Source: Collinsella sp. UBA6357
GTDB taxonomy: Bacteria; Actinomycetota; Coriobacteriia; Coriobacteriales; Coriobacteriaceae
Assembly (NCBI GenBank): GCA_002437815.1
Contig: DJRP01000032.1
Location: forward strand, 1 to 40,893
Length of the DNA: 40,893 bases
Direction: 5' to 3'
Under the pieces are notes generated by a model. The model searched no databases and had not been told where the DNA came from. It saw only the letters and a program-made list of their open reading frames with translations. This document shows positions 1 to 7,519 of the stretch, piece by piece. Every line of letters starts with the position of its first letter. Positions within the stretch are counted from its first letter, which is position 1. The position numbers and the translations under genes were made by a program.

Positions 1-22
1 CTACCAACTGAGCTAACGACCC
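1..22 (-). tRNA. tRNA, 5' part only, probably tRNA-Lys
   Basis: On the minus strand the last 22 bases of the feature read GGGTCGTTAGCTCAGTTGG, a tRNA acceptor strand, the invariant U8 region and the D-arm. The gene runs off the left edge, so the anticodon is not visible. GGGTCGTTAGCTCAG is a common 5' end for bacterial tRNA-Lys, so the identity is inference. It follows tRNA-His by about 22 bases in the same direction, so the two are probably cotranscribed. Confidence 0.75.
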
Positions 23-44
23 GATATCTACGAGAAGCAAGAAC

Positions 45-122
45 TGGGGTGGGTAAAGGGACTCGAACCCTCGACCTACGGGACCACAACCCGTCGCTCT
101 AGCCAACTGAGCTACACCCACC
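45..122 (-). tRNA. tRNA-His (GTG)
   Basis: The minus strand gives a full cloverleaf: acceptor GTGGGTG pairing with TACCCAC, D-arm GCTC/GAGC, anticodon stem ACGGG/CCCGT around loop TTGTGGT (anticodon GTG, histidine), T-arm GAGGG/CCCTT with TTCGAGT, and an encoded CCA end. An extra G precedes position 1 and faces the C at 73, the G-1:C73 identity pair typical of tRNA-His. It lies just downstream of a good promoter (149-177) and upstream of the partial tRNA at the window edge. Confidence 0.96.
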
Positions 123-148
123 GTGTCCTGTGCGCTTCGCGCTCGACT

Positions 149-177
149 ATTATTGCAAGGAACGCAAACGGATGCAA
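149..177 (-). promoter_or_regulatory. promoter of the tRNA-His/tRNA operon
   Basis: Minus strand: -35 TTGCAT (172-177), 17-base spacer, -10 AATAAT (149-154). The predicted transcript start, near 142, is about 20 bases before the tRNA-His 5' end. Spacing and sequence fit the housekeeping sigma consensus; the activity is inferred. Confidence 0.6.
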
Positions 178-291
178 CCCCCAATTTTCAAGAATTTTGA
201 AAAGTCTTTTCAGCTCCCTTCAAACCCTTATTCCCACCCAAATGATTGGGAGTACACTGACACCACCGTATCCGTCAAGGGAAGGGCAACT

Positions 292-1470
292 ATGCAAGAG
301 CTTTCACATCGCACCGCGACGTTCACCGATTCGGTTATCCGCCGCATGACGCGCATCTCAAATAAATACGGCGCCGTCAATCTATCTCAAGGCTTTCCCG
401 ATTTCGAACCGCCCGCTCCCCTGCTCGAAAGCCTGCAGCAGATCTCGCAGAAGCCCGAGCCGCGCTATCACCAGTACTCGATCACCTGGGGATCCCAGGC
501 CATGCGTGACGCGCTGGCAGAAAAGCAGGAACACTTTATGGGTATCCCCATCGATGCCAATGAGAACATCGTGGTCACCTGCGGCTCGACCGAGGCCATG
601 ATGGCGGCAATGATGACCGTCACCAATCCCGGCGACAAGGTGGTCATCTTTTCGCCCTTCTATGAAAACTATGGTGCCGACACGATCCTTTCGGGCGCAC
701 AACCCATATATGTGCCGCTCAACCCACCGACCTATGATTTTGACCGCGATGCGCTCGAGGCCGCGTTCCGCGAGAACGCACCCAAGGCCATCGTCCTCTG
801 CAATCCCTCAAACCCCTGCGGCAAAGTCTTCACGCGCGAGGAGTTGGAGTTCATCGCCGGCCTATGCAAGAAGTACGATGCCTATTGCATCACGGACGAG
901 GTTTATGAACACATCGTTTATAAACCGCACACCCATGTCTATATGGCAAGTCTGCCGGGAATGCTTGAACGCACCATCAGTTGCAGTTCGCTTTCAAAAA
1001 CCTACTCCATTACCGGATGGCGTCTGGGCTATACGATCGCCCCGGCCGAGATCACCGATCGAATCAAGAAGGTCCACGACTTCCTGACCGTCGGCGCTGC
1101 CGCACCGCTCCAGGAGGCCGTCGTCACAGGGCTCAAGTTCAGTGACGATTACTACGAACAGCTCCGCGAGGTGTATACCGAAAAGAGAGATCTCTTCTGC
1201 CACGGACTCGACGAAATCGGCATCAAACATAATGTTCCGCAAGGAGCATATTACGTGATGATGGACATCTCTGAATTCGGCTATAAGAGCGATTTGGAAT
1301 TCTGTGAGGACCTTGCCTCCAAGGTGGGCGTAGGCGCCGTTCCCGGTTCAAGTTTCTTCCGCGAGCCGGTCAATCATCTGATTCGCTTCCACTTTGCCAA
1401 ACGAGACGAGACCCTCAACGCCGCTCTCGTGAATCTCAAGGGTCTCCGAGACAAAATTCAACCTAAATAG
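292..1470 (+). CDS. PLP-dependent class I aminotransferase
   Basis: Transfers an amino group between an amino acid and a 2-oxo acid using pyridoxal phosphate; cytoplasmic. The protein has the fold-type I signature: NLSQGFPDF near the N-terminus, the cofactor-binding NPSNPCG loop, DEVYEH, and the catalytic lysine K236 in SSLSKTYSITGWRLGY. The QGFPDF start resembles the methionine/kynurenine/aspartate-type subgroup, but the substrate cannot be fixed from sequence. The open frame extends upstream to 130, but the family begins at the ATG at 292, which has AAGGGAAGGG upstream; this gives 392 residues, normal for the family. It stands alone between the tRNA promoter and a fructokinase gene. A perfect 7+1+7 palindrome (TGAAAAG T CTTTTCA, 198-212) lies upstream and could be an operator. 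Confidence 0.9.
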   Translation: MQELSHRTATFTDSVIRRMTRISNKYGAVNLSQGFPDFEPPAPLLESLQQISQKPEPRYHQYSITWGSQAMRDALAEKQEHFMGIPIDANENIVVTCGSTEAMMAAMMTVTNPGDKVVIFSPFYENYGADTILSGAQPIYVPLNPPTYDFDRDALEAAFRENAPKAIVLCNPSNPCGKVFTREELEFIAGLCKKYDAYCITDEVYEHIVYKPHTHVYMASLPGMLERTISCSSLSKTYSITGWRLGYTIAPAEITDRIKKVHDFLTVGAAAPLQEAVVTGLKFSDDYYEQLREVYTEKRDLFCHGLDEIGIKHNVPQGAYYVMMDISEFGYKSDLEFCEDLASKVGVGAVPGSSFFREPVNHLIRFHFAKRDETLNAALVNLKGLRDKIQPK

Positions 1471-1560
1471 ATGAGAGAATTCTTTTAAGGCGCTATTAGT
1501 TTAGTATTAGACCGCTATAGTTATGCTAGATCTGAATAGCCCTACTGAAAGAGGGATGAC

Positions 1561-2448
1561 ATGGCAGAACAACAGCTGATCGGAGCGCTCGAAGCCGGCG
1601 GAACCAAGATGGTGTGTGCCACCGGATATGCCGACGGCACGATCATTGAGCGAACTGAGATCCCCACGACCACACCCGATGAGACCGTGGCGACCATCAA
1701 CAACTGGTTTGCGGACAAAGCTATCGCCGCACTCGGCATCGGCGCCTTTGGGCCCACGGCAGTCAATCCTAACTCTCCACGATATGGATCGATCCTCGAA
1801 ACCCCCAAGACGGCCTGGCGCTACTACGACCTACTTGGAAACATTCAGAACGTCCTCAACGTCCCCTGCGGTTACGACACCGACGTTAACGTCGCTTGCC
1901 TCGGAGAGGTCACCTATGGCTGCGCCAAGGGCCTCAGCGACGTCGTATACCTTACGATCGGCACCGGCGTCGGTGCCGGCGTCCTTTCGAGTGGCCAACT
2001 CATCCACGGCATGATGCATCCCGAAGCCGGTCATATCCCGGTGACCCGCGACCCACGCGACACGATCGGGATGCACAGCGGATGCCCTTACCATGGCAAC
2101 TGTCTCGAGGGCCTTATCGCCGGCCCGGGCGTCAAGAAGCGCTGGGGCGGAAAACGCGCGAGCGAGCTCGCCGAAGACCCGCAAGCCATGGACCTGCTCG
2201 CGGGATACCTGGCACAGGCACTCATGACCTACATCCTGTGCTATGCACCGCAAAAGATCGTTATTGGCGGCGGCGTGGCCGATCACACCCCGATCGTGCA
2301 GATCGCCCGCAAGAAATGCGCCGAAATGCTCAACGGATACATCGCCACGCCCGAGGTGGCAGATATCGATTCGTATATCGTCAACAACAGCCTTGAGGGT
2401 AAGCAGGGCATCATGGGCTGCTTGGCTCTGGGGGCACAAGCACTCTAA
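1561..2448 (+). CDS. ROK-family fructokinase
   Basis: Phosphorylates a hexose, most likely fructose, with ATP in the cytoplasm, feeding glycolysis. The 295-residue protein shows the ROK pattern: phosphate-binding GALEAGGTK at 8-16, the catalytic aspartate D108 in YDTDVNVA, TIGTGVGAG at 132-140, and a zinc site formed by H158, C175, H178 and C181 inside PEAGHIPV...GCPYHGNCLEG. This closely follows the Bacillus fructokinase (YdhR/GmuE) type rather than a glucokinase or NagC-type repressor, and no helix-turn-helix is present. The start has GAAAGAGGG just upstream. It is separated from the aminotransferase by 90 bases and closed by a strong terminator at 2484. Confidence 0.87.
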   Translation: MAEQQLIGALEAGGTKMVCATGYADGTIIERTEIPTTTPDETVATINNWFADKAIAALGIGAFGPTAVNPNSPRYGSILETPKTAWRYYDLLGNIQNVLNVPCGYDTDVNVACLGEVTYGCAKGLSDVVYLTIGTGVGAGVLSSGQLIHGMMHPEAGHIPVTRDPRDTIGMHSGCPYHGNCLEGLIAGPGVKKRWGGKRASELAEDPQAMDLLAGYLAQALMTYILCYAPQKIVIGGGVADHTPIVQIARKKCAEMLNGYIATPEVADIDSYIVNNSLEGKQGIMGCLALGAQAL

Positions 2449-2483
2449 AAACGGGTCGAGGCGCCTCGTAGAGCCCGTAAGAT

Positions 2484-2530
2484 AAACGCCGCCTAATGGG
2501 ACCGCAAGAACCCCTTTAGGCGGCGTTTTT
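2484..2530 (+). terminator. intrinsic terminator of the fructokinase gene
   Basis: Stem AAACGCCGCCTAA paired with TTTAGGCGGCGTTT, then a run of five T (2526-2530). It overlaps the stop codon of the convergent VanZ-like gene (2516-2518), so the same hairpin may stop transcripts from both sides. Confidence 0.88.
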
Positions 2531-2971
2531 ACGCATCATACGCGATCGTAAGACATATCTGAGCAACACGCCTGTAGCAGCACCACAGCAATCAAGCAGC
2601 ACGTCGGTGACCATACCGGCACGGCCGGGAACAAACAGTTGGATGGTCTCGTCGATGGACGGCACCAGCAGTAAAACGACCGCCGTGGGCAGCAGAACGT
2701 TCACGGATCGCACGCCATCAGGATCAAGCGCATGGGTAACAATAATACCGAGGATCATATACTCGGTAAAATGCGCGCATTTACGGATGACGAAGTTGGT
2801 GACCCAGGCATAGGGAAGCCCCAAAGAACCGAGCAGCGCATGGACCGCCTCCATGACCGTAAGGCTCAGCGAACCGGATCCGGAACCCGGCACAAGAGAG
2901 TTGCCCCAGATAAGACAAATCATAAGCAGAGCGGCAAGGCCCCAACGTCGATCGATATGACGAAAAGGCAT
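2516..2971 (-). CDS. VanZ-like membrane protein
   Basis: A 151-residue integral membrane protein with about four hydrophobic segments (roughly 9-26, 60-80, 92-105 and 122-143). The conserved VanZ-like motifs are present: IRKCAHFTEY before helix 2 and SIDETIQLFVPGRAGMVTDV before the last helix. VanZ relatives can confer low-level teicoplanin resistance or act in cell-surface processes, but most chromosomal copies have no assigned role and none is claimed here. The start codon follows directly on the stop of the upstream gene (TAGATG) with GGAGG inside that gene's last codons, so the two are translated from one transcript. Confidence 0.85.
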   Translation of the reverse strand: MPFRHIDRRWGLAALLMICLIWGNSLVPGSGSGSLSLTVMEAVHALLGSLGLPYAWVTNFVIRKCAHFTEYMILGIIVTHALDPDGVRSVNVLLPTAVVLLLVPSIDETIQLFVPGRAGMVTDVLLDCCGAATGVLLRYVLRSRMMRKNAA

Positions 2972-4447
2972 CTAAGCCTCCGCGCGCAGTTTGGGGAAGC
3001 TCGCCGTACCGCCCTCGATGACACTCAGATACTCATGCCCCGTGCGTCGAGCCGACTGGGAGTTCAGCCGATCGATTTCCTCTTCAAGAATACGGTTGAT
3101 GCGATCATGTCGGCGATTGGCCAAAACACCCTCGGTGATCGCCTCGGCCCGCTCGATACTCGAGCGCGAGAGGCGAGCCGTGTCCTCGGGAAGCACAGCG
3201 GCATGCCGACCGACGTAGGCGGGAGCCTCGTGCTGATCGACCCTAGGATCAGAATCAACAATCGGATCTATAGAAGGCATTTCGAGCTCGTCGAGGATAG
3301 CGGCAGCAGCGGCCCACATATCCTCGTGACCGGAATAGTCAGCCATGGGAACATCGATTTCCAGTGAAGCATCGGGCAAATCGGCGGTATCGATACGATC
3401 GGAAGTATCGACCGTAGCGGTCATATCGGCCGATCCGAGAGCATCACGCGACGCCACGAAGGTGTCATCGGCAGAGGGCACAGCGGTTTGCCCCTCAGCC
3501 GTTGAAATCACAGGCATGGCGGCAAGAGCGGCATTATAGGGGGAACGAGACGAGGCAGACGAAAGACCGTCTGGAACGCCCCACAGCGAGTCCACGGCGG
3601 CTTGACGAGCCTCGGCATCGTCAGCGTTATCGGTAGGCACATCATCGCCTGCTCTATCCGCCTGAGAAGTCGAATAACCCGTCTGCTGCGCAGACGCCCC
3701 GTTCGTATAGACATTGCCCGTGGCGGCAGCGCTAGCAACCATCGAAACAAAGGCCGCCGTAGTACCCGCAGGCGCTGTCTGAGAACCGGCAACGGCACGT
3801 GCGGCTGCCGCGATATCGTCACGGTTGAGAGCACCGGTCTGTGCACCGGAGCGCAACTCGTCGATCGCGACCTCATACACATCATGTGAACGGGAAGGAT
3901 CACAGCTCACGGGAGAATCCTCGTCCAGCATGCTGTCGATCATAGCCCAGGCATCGTCCTCAGAGGGAGCTCCTACGGCACGTTGGATGGTGGGAACATC
4001 GTCGAGAGAACGACGGCGTTGCAAGGCACCGGTGATTCCCGCGAAAACGGAGGAAGTCGCGGAATTCGACGTGGCGCGCGTGCCGGGAGCGGAGGCTGCT
4101 GCCTGAGCCTGCTGGGCCGCAAAGGCCAAAGTTGCCGCCGATCCGCCAACCGTAGCAAACGAGGAGGTGCCGGATCCGCTGACACTGGAGTTCATGAAAC
4201 CAGGAGCAGAAAAAGACTCCGCATGCTTAGAGGACTCATCGCGACCGTCGGAAAGCGCCATAGAGGCGGCATAGACACCCACACCGGCGACAGCGCCGAC
4301 AGCAAAGGGTACCGCAGCAGCGGCCACCGTTTCGTTCACTTGAGAAAACGGCAGCGTGGCAACATAGGCAACCACAGGAGCCGCCATTCCGATGCCACAA
4401 GAAAGACCGGCCAAAACAGCACGTTGCGTTGTATCAGAAGAAGCCAT
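2972..4447 (-). CDS. hypothetical two-helix membrane protein with long acidic disordered tail
   Basis: Not recognised. The 491-residue protein has two N-terminal hydrophobic helices (about 10-31 and 39-62), then some 400 residues rich in Ala, Ser, Asp and Thr with no evident fold, ending in a short predicted helix (HDRINRILEEEIDRL) and the tail SFPKLRAEA. The start at 4447 is chosen over the longer frame (to 4486) because AAGGAG lies 7 bases upstream. It forms a tight operon with the VanZ-like gene, whose ATG immediately follows its stop. The topology suggests a membrane hairpin carrying a long, probably cytoplasmic, acidic arm. A low-complexity coding sequence this long could be misread, but the uninterrupted frame and the clean ribosome binding site argue that it is real. 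Confidence 0.7.
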   Translation of the reverse strand: MASSDTTQRAVLAGLSCGIGMAAPVVAYVATLPFSQVNETVAAAAVPFAVGAVAGVGVYAASMALSDGRDESSKHAESFSAPGFMNSSVSGSGTSSFATVGGSAATLAFAAQQAQAAASAPGTRATSNSATSSVFAGITGALQRRRSLDDVPTIQRAVGAPSEDDAWAMIDSMLDEDSPVSCDPSRSHDVYEVAIDELRSGAQTGALNRDDIAAAARAVAGSQTAPAGTTAAFVSMVASAAATGNVYTNGASAQQTGYSTSQADRAGDDVPTDNADDAEARQAAVDSLWGVPDGLSSASSRSPYNAALAAMPVISTAEGQTAVPSADDTFVASRDALGSADMTATVDTSDRIDTADLPDASLEIDVPMADYSGHEDMWAAAAAILDELEMPSIDPIVDSDPRVDQHEAPAYVGRHAAVLPEDTARLSRSSIERAEAITEGVLANRRHDRINRILEEEIDRLNSQSARRTGHEYLSVIEGGTASFPKLRAEA

Positions 4448-4684
4448 TGAGCTCTCCTTCATCTCCCTCGGCGCAAAACCCGACACTTGATTATCCTGTG
4501 GCCGCGCGCGAATAGATGAACGGGGACATGCCCCAAGGCAACGGATGTGGTTCGTTTCATCTGCTTGTATTCCGTCGCGAAGCTCTTTGTTATTATGCGA
4601 AACCCCTCAGGGGAATGCAAGATGACGTGCCGTTTTTATACGTTTGAAACCCATATCGACAAAACGTTATCGACCAATTGCCAT

Positions 4685-4714
4685 AAAAAAGGGGCTGGCG
4701 CATCGCCAACCCCC
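4685..4714 (-). terminator. intrinsic terminator of rho
   Basis: Minus-strand RNA: GGGGUUGGCG, loop AUG, CGCCAGCCCC, then six U. It begins about 25 bases after the rho stop codon. The rest of the gap up to 4448 holds the leader of the acidic membrane protein gene; no convincing promoter was seen there. Confidence 0.9.
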
Positions 4715-4738
4715 TAACCACGCTGAAAGCGAGAAAAC

Positions 4739-7228
4739 CTAGTACGACTGCTCGTAATCCACATGCTTCTTAGCGGTGCGGACAAGGAATTCCTGATTGG
4801 TCTCGGTGCCCTTAAGACCCTTGATAAACGAGGCCGCCGCACGCTCGGTATTGTTCATACCGGCAAGGATACGACGCAAGCCGAACACAAAGGGACGCAT
4901 CTGTTCATCGACCAGTAGATCCTCGTTACGCGTACCCGACGCGATGGGGTCGATGGCCGGGAAGATACGGCGGTCGGCAAGATCGCGATCGAGTTTGAGT
5001 TCCATATTGCCGGTACCCTTGAACTCCTCGAAGATCACCTCGTCCATCTTGGAGCCGGTATCCACAAGCGCCGAGGCGAGAATGGTAAGCGACCCGCCGT
5101 TCTCGATATTGCGCGCAGCACCCAAAAAGCGTTTGGGCGGATACAAGGCGGCAGAATCGACACCACCCGACAGGATACGGCCCGAAGCCGGCGCAGCCAG
5201 GTTATAGGCACGCGCCAGACGCGTGATGGAATCGAGCACGACCACCACATCGCCGCCCAGCTCGACGATACGCTTGGCACGTTCGATGACCAGCTCGGAA
5301 ACACGCGTGTGGTTGTCGGCCGGCATGTCAAAGGTGGAGGCAACGACCTCGCCCTTGATCGAACGCTGCATGTCGGTAACCTCTTCGGGGCGCTCGTCGA
5401 CGAGCAGGCAGATCAGATGCACCTCGGGATTATTGATCGAAATGGACTGGCAGATCTTTTTTAGGATCGTGGTCTTGCCGGCCTTAGGCGGCGACACGAT
5501 CAGGCCGCGCTGGCCCTTGCCGATCGGAGAGACGATATCGATCGCACGACCGGTGATGGAATCCTTACCATGCTCCATGCGAAGCGGCTCATTGGGATAG
5601 ACCGGTGTGAGATCGCTGAACTTGGGGCGCTTACGGATCTCCTCGGGATCCTTGCCATTGACCGTCTTGATCTTGGCGAGCCCGGGGAACTTGTCGTTAG
5701 CGCGCGAGGGACGAAGCGTACCCTCGATTACGTCACCGTTGCGCAGACGGGCGGCGCGGATAAAGTTGGCGGGAACAAAGGCATCGTCACGCGAGGGCAT
5801 GTAGCCATGGGCATGAATGTGGCCATAGCCTTCTTTTTCGATCTCAAGGATACCGATAATATCGCGGAATCCCTCGAGACGGGCGGCCGTGGTGTAGATC
5901 TCCTCGACCAGCTCCGCCTTCTTTTTGCCGACCGGGTCGAGCTCAAGCTCTTTGGCCTTCTCACGCAGCTCGGCCACTTTCATGGCCTGCAGGTCCTCGC
6001 GCGAAAGAGACGGTTCGGTCGGAACGTTGTAGCGCTCTTTATTGCGCTGCTTTCGGTCGCGCTGACGATTACGACGGTCGTTGCGCTCATCCTTGCGGTC
6101 GGTGCGTTCATCAGCGCGCTCGCGTTTATGCTGACGGCGGCTACCGCGACCTTGGTCCTCGGAAGACGCTTCGGAATCCGTACCCTCGGCGCCATCCGTC
6201 GCGTCAGCCTTCTTGGGCTTGTCACCCTTCTTGCGCTTGGGCTTTGCGGATTTACCCTCATCTGCCGCCTGAGCATCTTCTGGCGCATCGATCTTCTCGG
6301 GTGCATTCTCGTCCTCAGCGGGCGCTGCATCCGAAGCGTCAGCATCAGCTGAAACCTTGCGCTTGGAGCGCTTGGCAGCAGCCCGACGTCCACGACCGGG
6401 ACGATTATCTTCGGCGACTTCGCTGCCCTCGGCCGCAGAGGGGTTGGTGTTGTCGGGTTCATTCCCAGACGCTGCATCCTTGGATGCGGCAGTCTCAATT
6501 GTGCCGGAACCCGAACCCGTCGCCACTGCCTCAGCCGCCGACTGGGCGGCACGTGCGGCGGCAGCGGCCTTTTCGGCCTCGACAAAAGCCTTGGGCTTAC
6601 GTCCACGACGATGCGGGCGAAGCGCAGGATCGACGACGGGAACATCATCCGAGCCTTCGGCAGGCGCGGACGCCGCAGGAGACGCTTCCGCAACGGGGAC
6701 ATCGACGTCTGACGACTCGGCAACGGAGGTTGCAGAAGTGGTCTCGTCAACGGTCTTTGTCTTCGCACGGCGCCGCGTGCGAGAGGACTTAGCGGGAGTC
6801 TCATCTACGTCGCGCTCGCTGGCAACCGGCGCCGCGGGGTCGCCTTGCTGCTCGGCGGTGGCCGTCAAAACGGCAGCCTCACGCTCGGCAGCACGACGCT
6901 GGGCACGCACAACCTGCGCTTGGCTGATCTGTGCCAATGCCCGTGCCTGAGCGACCTCATCGGTAATCGGAACCTCGAGCTCGCTCGAAGTGCGCTTAGT
7001 GCGCGTCGTGCGTCGCGCACGAGGCTTGGCCTCCCCTTCACCGTCGACACCCTCGCTCTTTTTCGTCGTTCGACGCGTACGCTTGGGTTTTGCGGCGGTA
7101 GCGGCACCCTCTTTGGAAACTGACGACGAAACCTCATCAGTCGAAACCCGATTTTCCACCGTCGCGGAAACTTGGGGTACCTGAGGAGCCTCGGACTCTA
7201 TTTGATTTTGTTCTTGTTGATCAGACAC
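4739..7228 (-). CDS. rho: transcription termination factor Rho with long N-terminal extension
   Basis: Hexameric RNA-dependent ATPase/translocase that ends transcription of untranslated RNA. Of 829 residues, about the first 400 are a low-complexity Ala/Glu/Asp region with repeated basic clusters (PKRTRRTTKK, RTRRRAKTK, RRGRKPK, RGRRAAAKRSKRK) and a very basic stretch near 361-400. The standard Rho follows: N-terminal helix bundle (405-450), cold-shock RNA-binding domain (460-530), Walker A GLIVSPPKAGKTT (575-587), Walker B VVVVLDSITRLAR (661-673), Q-loop and R-loop region to 770. Such extensions are known in Actinobacteria and can act as extra RNA-binding, phase-separating or anchoring segments. 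The start is GTG with no strong ribosome binding site; a short upstream frame ends across it (see 7221-7283). It has its own promoter and terminator. Confidence 0.97.
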   Translation of the reverse strand: MSDQQEQNQIESEAPQVPQVSATVENRVSTDEVSSSVSKEGAATAAKPKRTRRTTKKSEGVDGEGEAKPRARRTTRTKRTSSELEVPITDEVAQARALAQISQAQVVRAQRRAAEREAAVLTATAEQQGDPAAPVASERDVDETPAKSSRTRRRAKTKTVDETTSATSVAESSDVDVPVAEASPAASAPAEGSDDVPVVDPALRPHRRGRKPKAFVEAEKAAAAARAAQSAAEAVATGSGSGTIETAASKDAASGNEPDNTNPSAAEGSEVAEDNRPGRGRRAAAKRSKRKVSADADASDAAPAEDENAPEKIDAPEDAQAADEGKSAKPKRKKGDKPKKADATDGAEGTDSEASSEDQGRGSRRQHKRERADERTDRKDERNDRRNRQRDRKQRNKERYNVPTEPSLSREDLQAMKVAELREKAKELELDPVGKKKAELVEEIYTTAARLEGFRDIIGILEIEKEGYGHIHAHGYMPSRDDAFVPANFIRAARLRNGDVIEGTLRPSRANDKFPGLAKIKTVNGKDPEEIRKRPKFSDLTPVYPNEPLRMEHGKDSITGRAIDIVSPIGKGQRGLIVSPPKAGKTTILKKICQSISINNPEVHLICLLVDERPEEVTDMQRSIKGEVVASTFDMPADNHTRVSELVIERAKRIVELGGDVVVVLDSITRLARAYNLAAPASGRILSGGVDSAALYPPKRFLGAARNIENGGSLTILASALVDTGSKMDEVIFEEFKGTGNMELKLDRDLADRRIFPAIDPIASGTRNEDLLVDEQMRPFVFGLRRILAGMNNTERAAASFIKGLKGTETNQEFLVRTAKKHVDYEQSY

Positions 7229-7283
7229 AGCGTTTGCTCAACTTTCCTATCAAGCCCTTCGGCCATATGAACGCTTTACTCAT
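7221..7283 (-). CDS. possible leader peptide overlapping the rho start
   Basis: A 20-codon frame (ATG at 7281-7283) begins MSKAFIWPKG, ends LSKRCV and terminates in TGA at 7221-7223, so its last codons run over the GTG start of rho in another frame. The rho start has only a weak ribosome binding site, which would fit translational coupling. The leader frame itself has no strong ribosome binding site, and a frame this short can arise by chance, so this is a hypothesis. Confidence 0.3.
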   Translation of the reverse strand: MSKAFIWPKGLIGKLSKRCV

Positions 7284-7374
7284 ACCGATCAGGGCAACTA
7301 AAACAATTGAACCGACAGAATCAGCCGGCACGTCATTGAACTGTGAAACACGATTACGCCATATGCGCAGCGTT

Positions 7375-7402
7375 AGTGTAACACAACACGCATTTTCAAC
7401 AA
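7375..7402 (-). promoter_or_regulatory. rho: probable rho promoter
   Basis: Minus strand: -35 TTGTTG (7397-7402), 16-base spacer, extended -10 TGTTACACT with hexamer at 7375-7380. The predicted start near 7368 leaves a leader of about 140 bases before rho, long enough for the leader-based autoregulation known for rho in other bacteria. Confidence 0.45.
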
Positions 7403-7403
7403 G

Positions 7404-7434
7404 AAAAAAGCCCGGCGCCCAAAGAGCACCGAGC
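7404..7434 (-). terminator. intrinsic terminator of argS
   Basis: Minus-strand stem GCTCGGTGC / GCGCCGGGC (9 bp with G-U pairs), 7-base loop, then six T. It separates argS from rho and sits immediately upstream of the proposed rho promoter. Confidence 0.85.
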
Positions 7435-7519
7435 CCAATATGAACCAAAGGTTATAGGTAGAACAAGCGTCAGCGAGCGGGCCTCAGGTGCCCGAGATTG
7501 CCGTGAAAGAGGAACAACG

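Noticed and set aside
130..291. N-terminal extension of the aminotransferase
   Set aside because: It would begin within the tRNA promoter region, shows no family similarity, and the ATG at 292 has a good ribosome binding site.
6244..6950. Long open frames opposite the rho N-terminal region and opposite argS (7922-9241)
   Set aside because: They are shadows of high-GC codon bias in the real genes, with no ribosome binding site or recognisable domain.
7229..7448. 75-residue minus-strand frame spanning the rho promoter and argS terminator
   Set aside because: It runs through a terminator and a promoter. Only its last 20 codons, starting at the internal ATG, are considered as a possible leader peptide.
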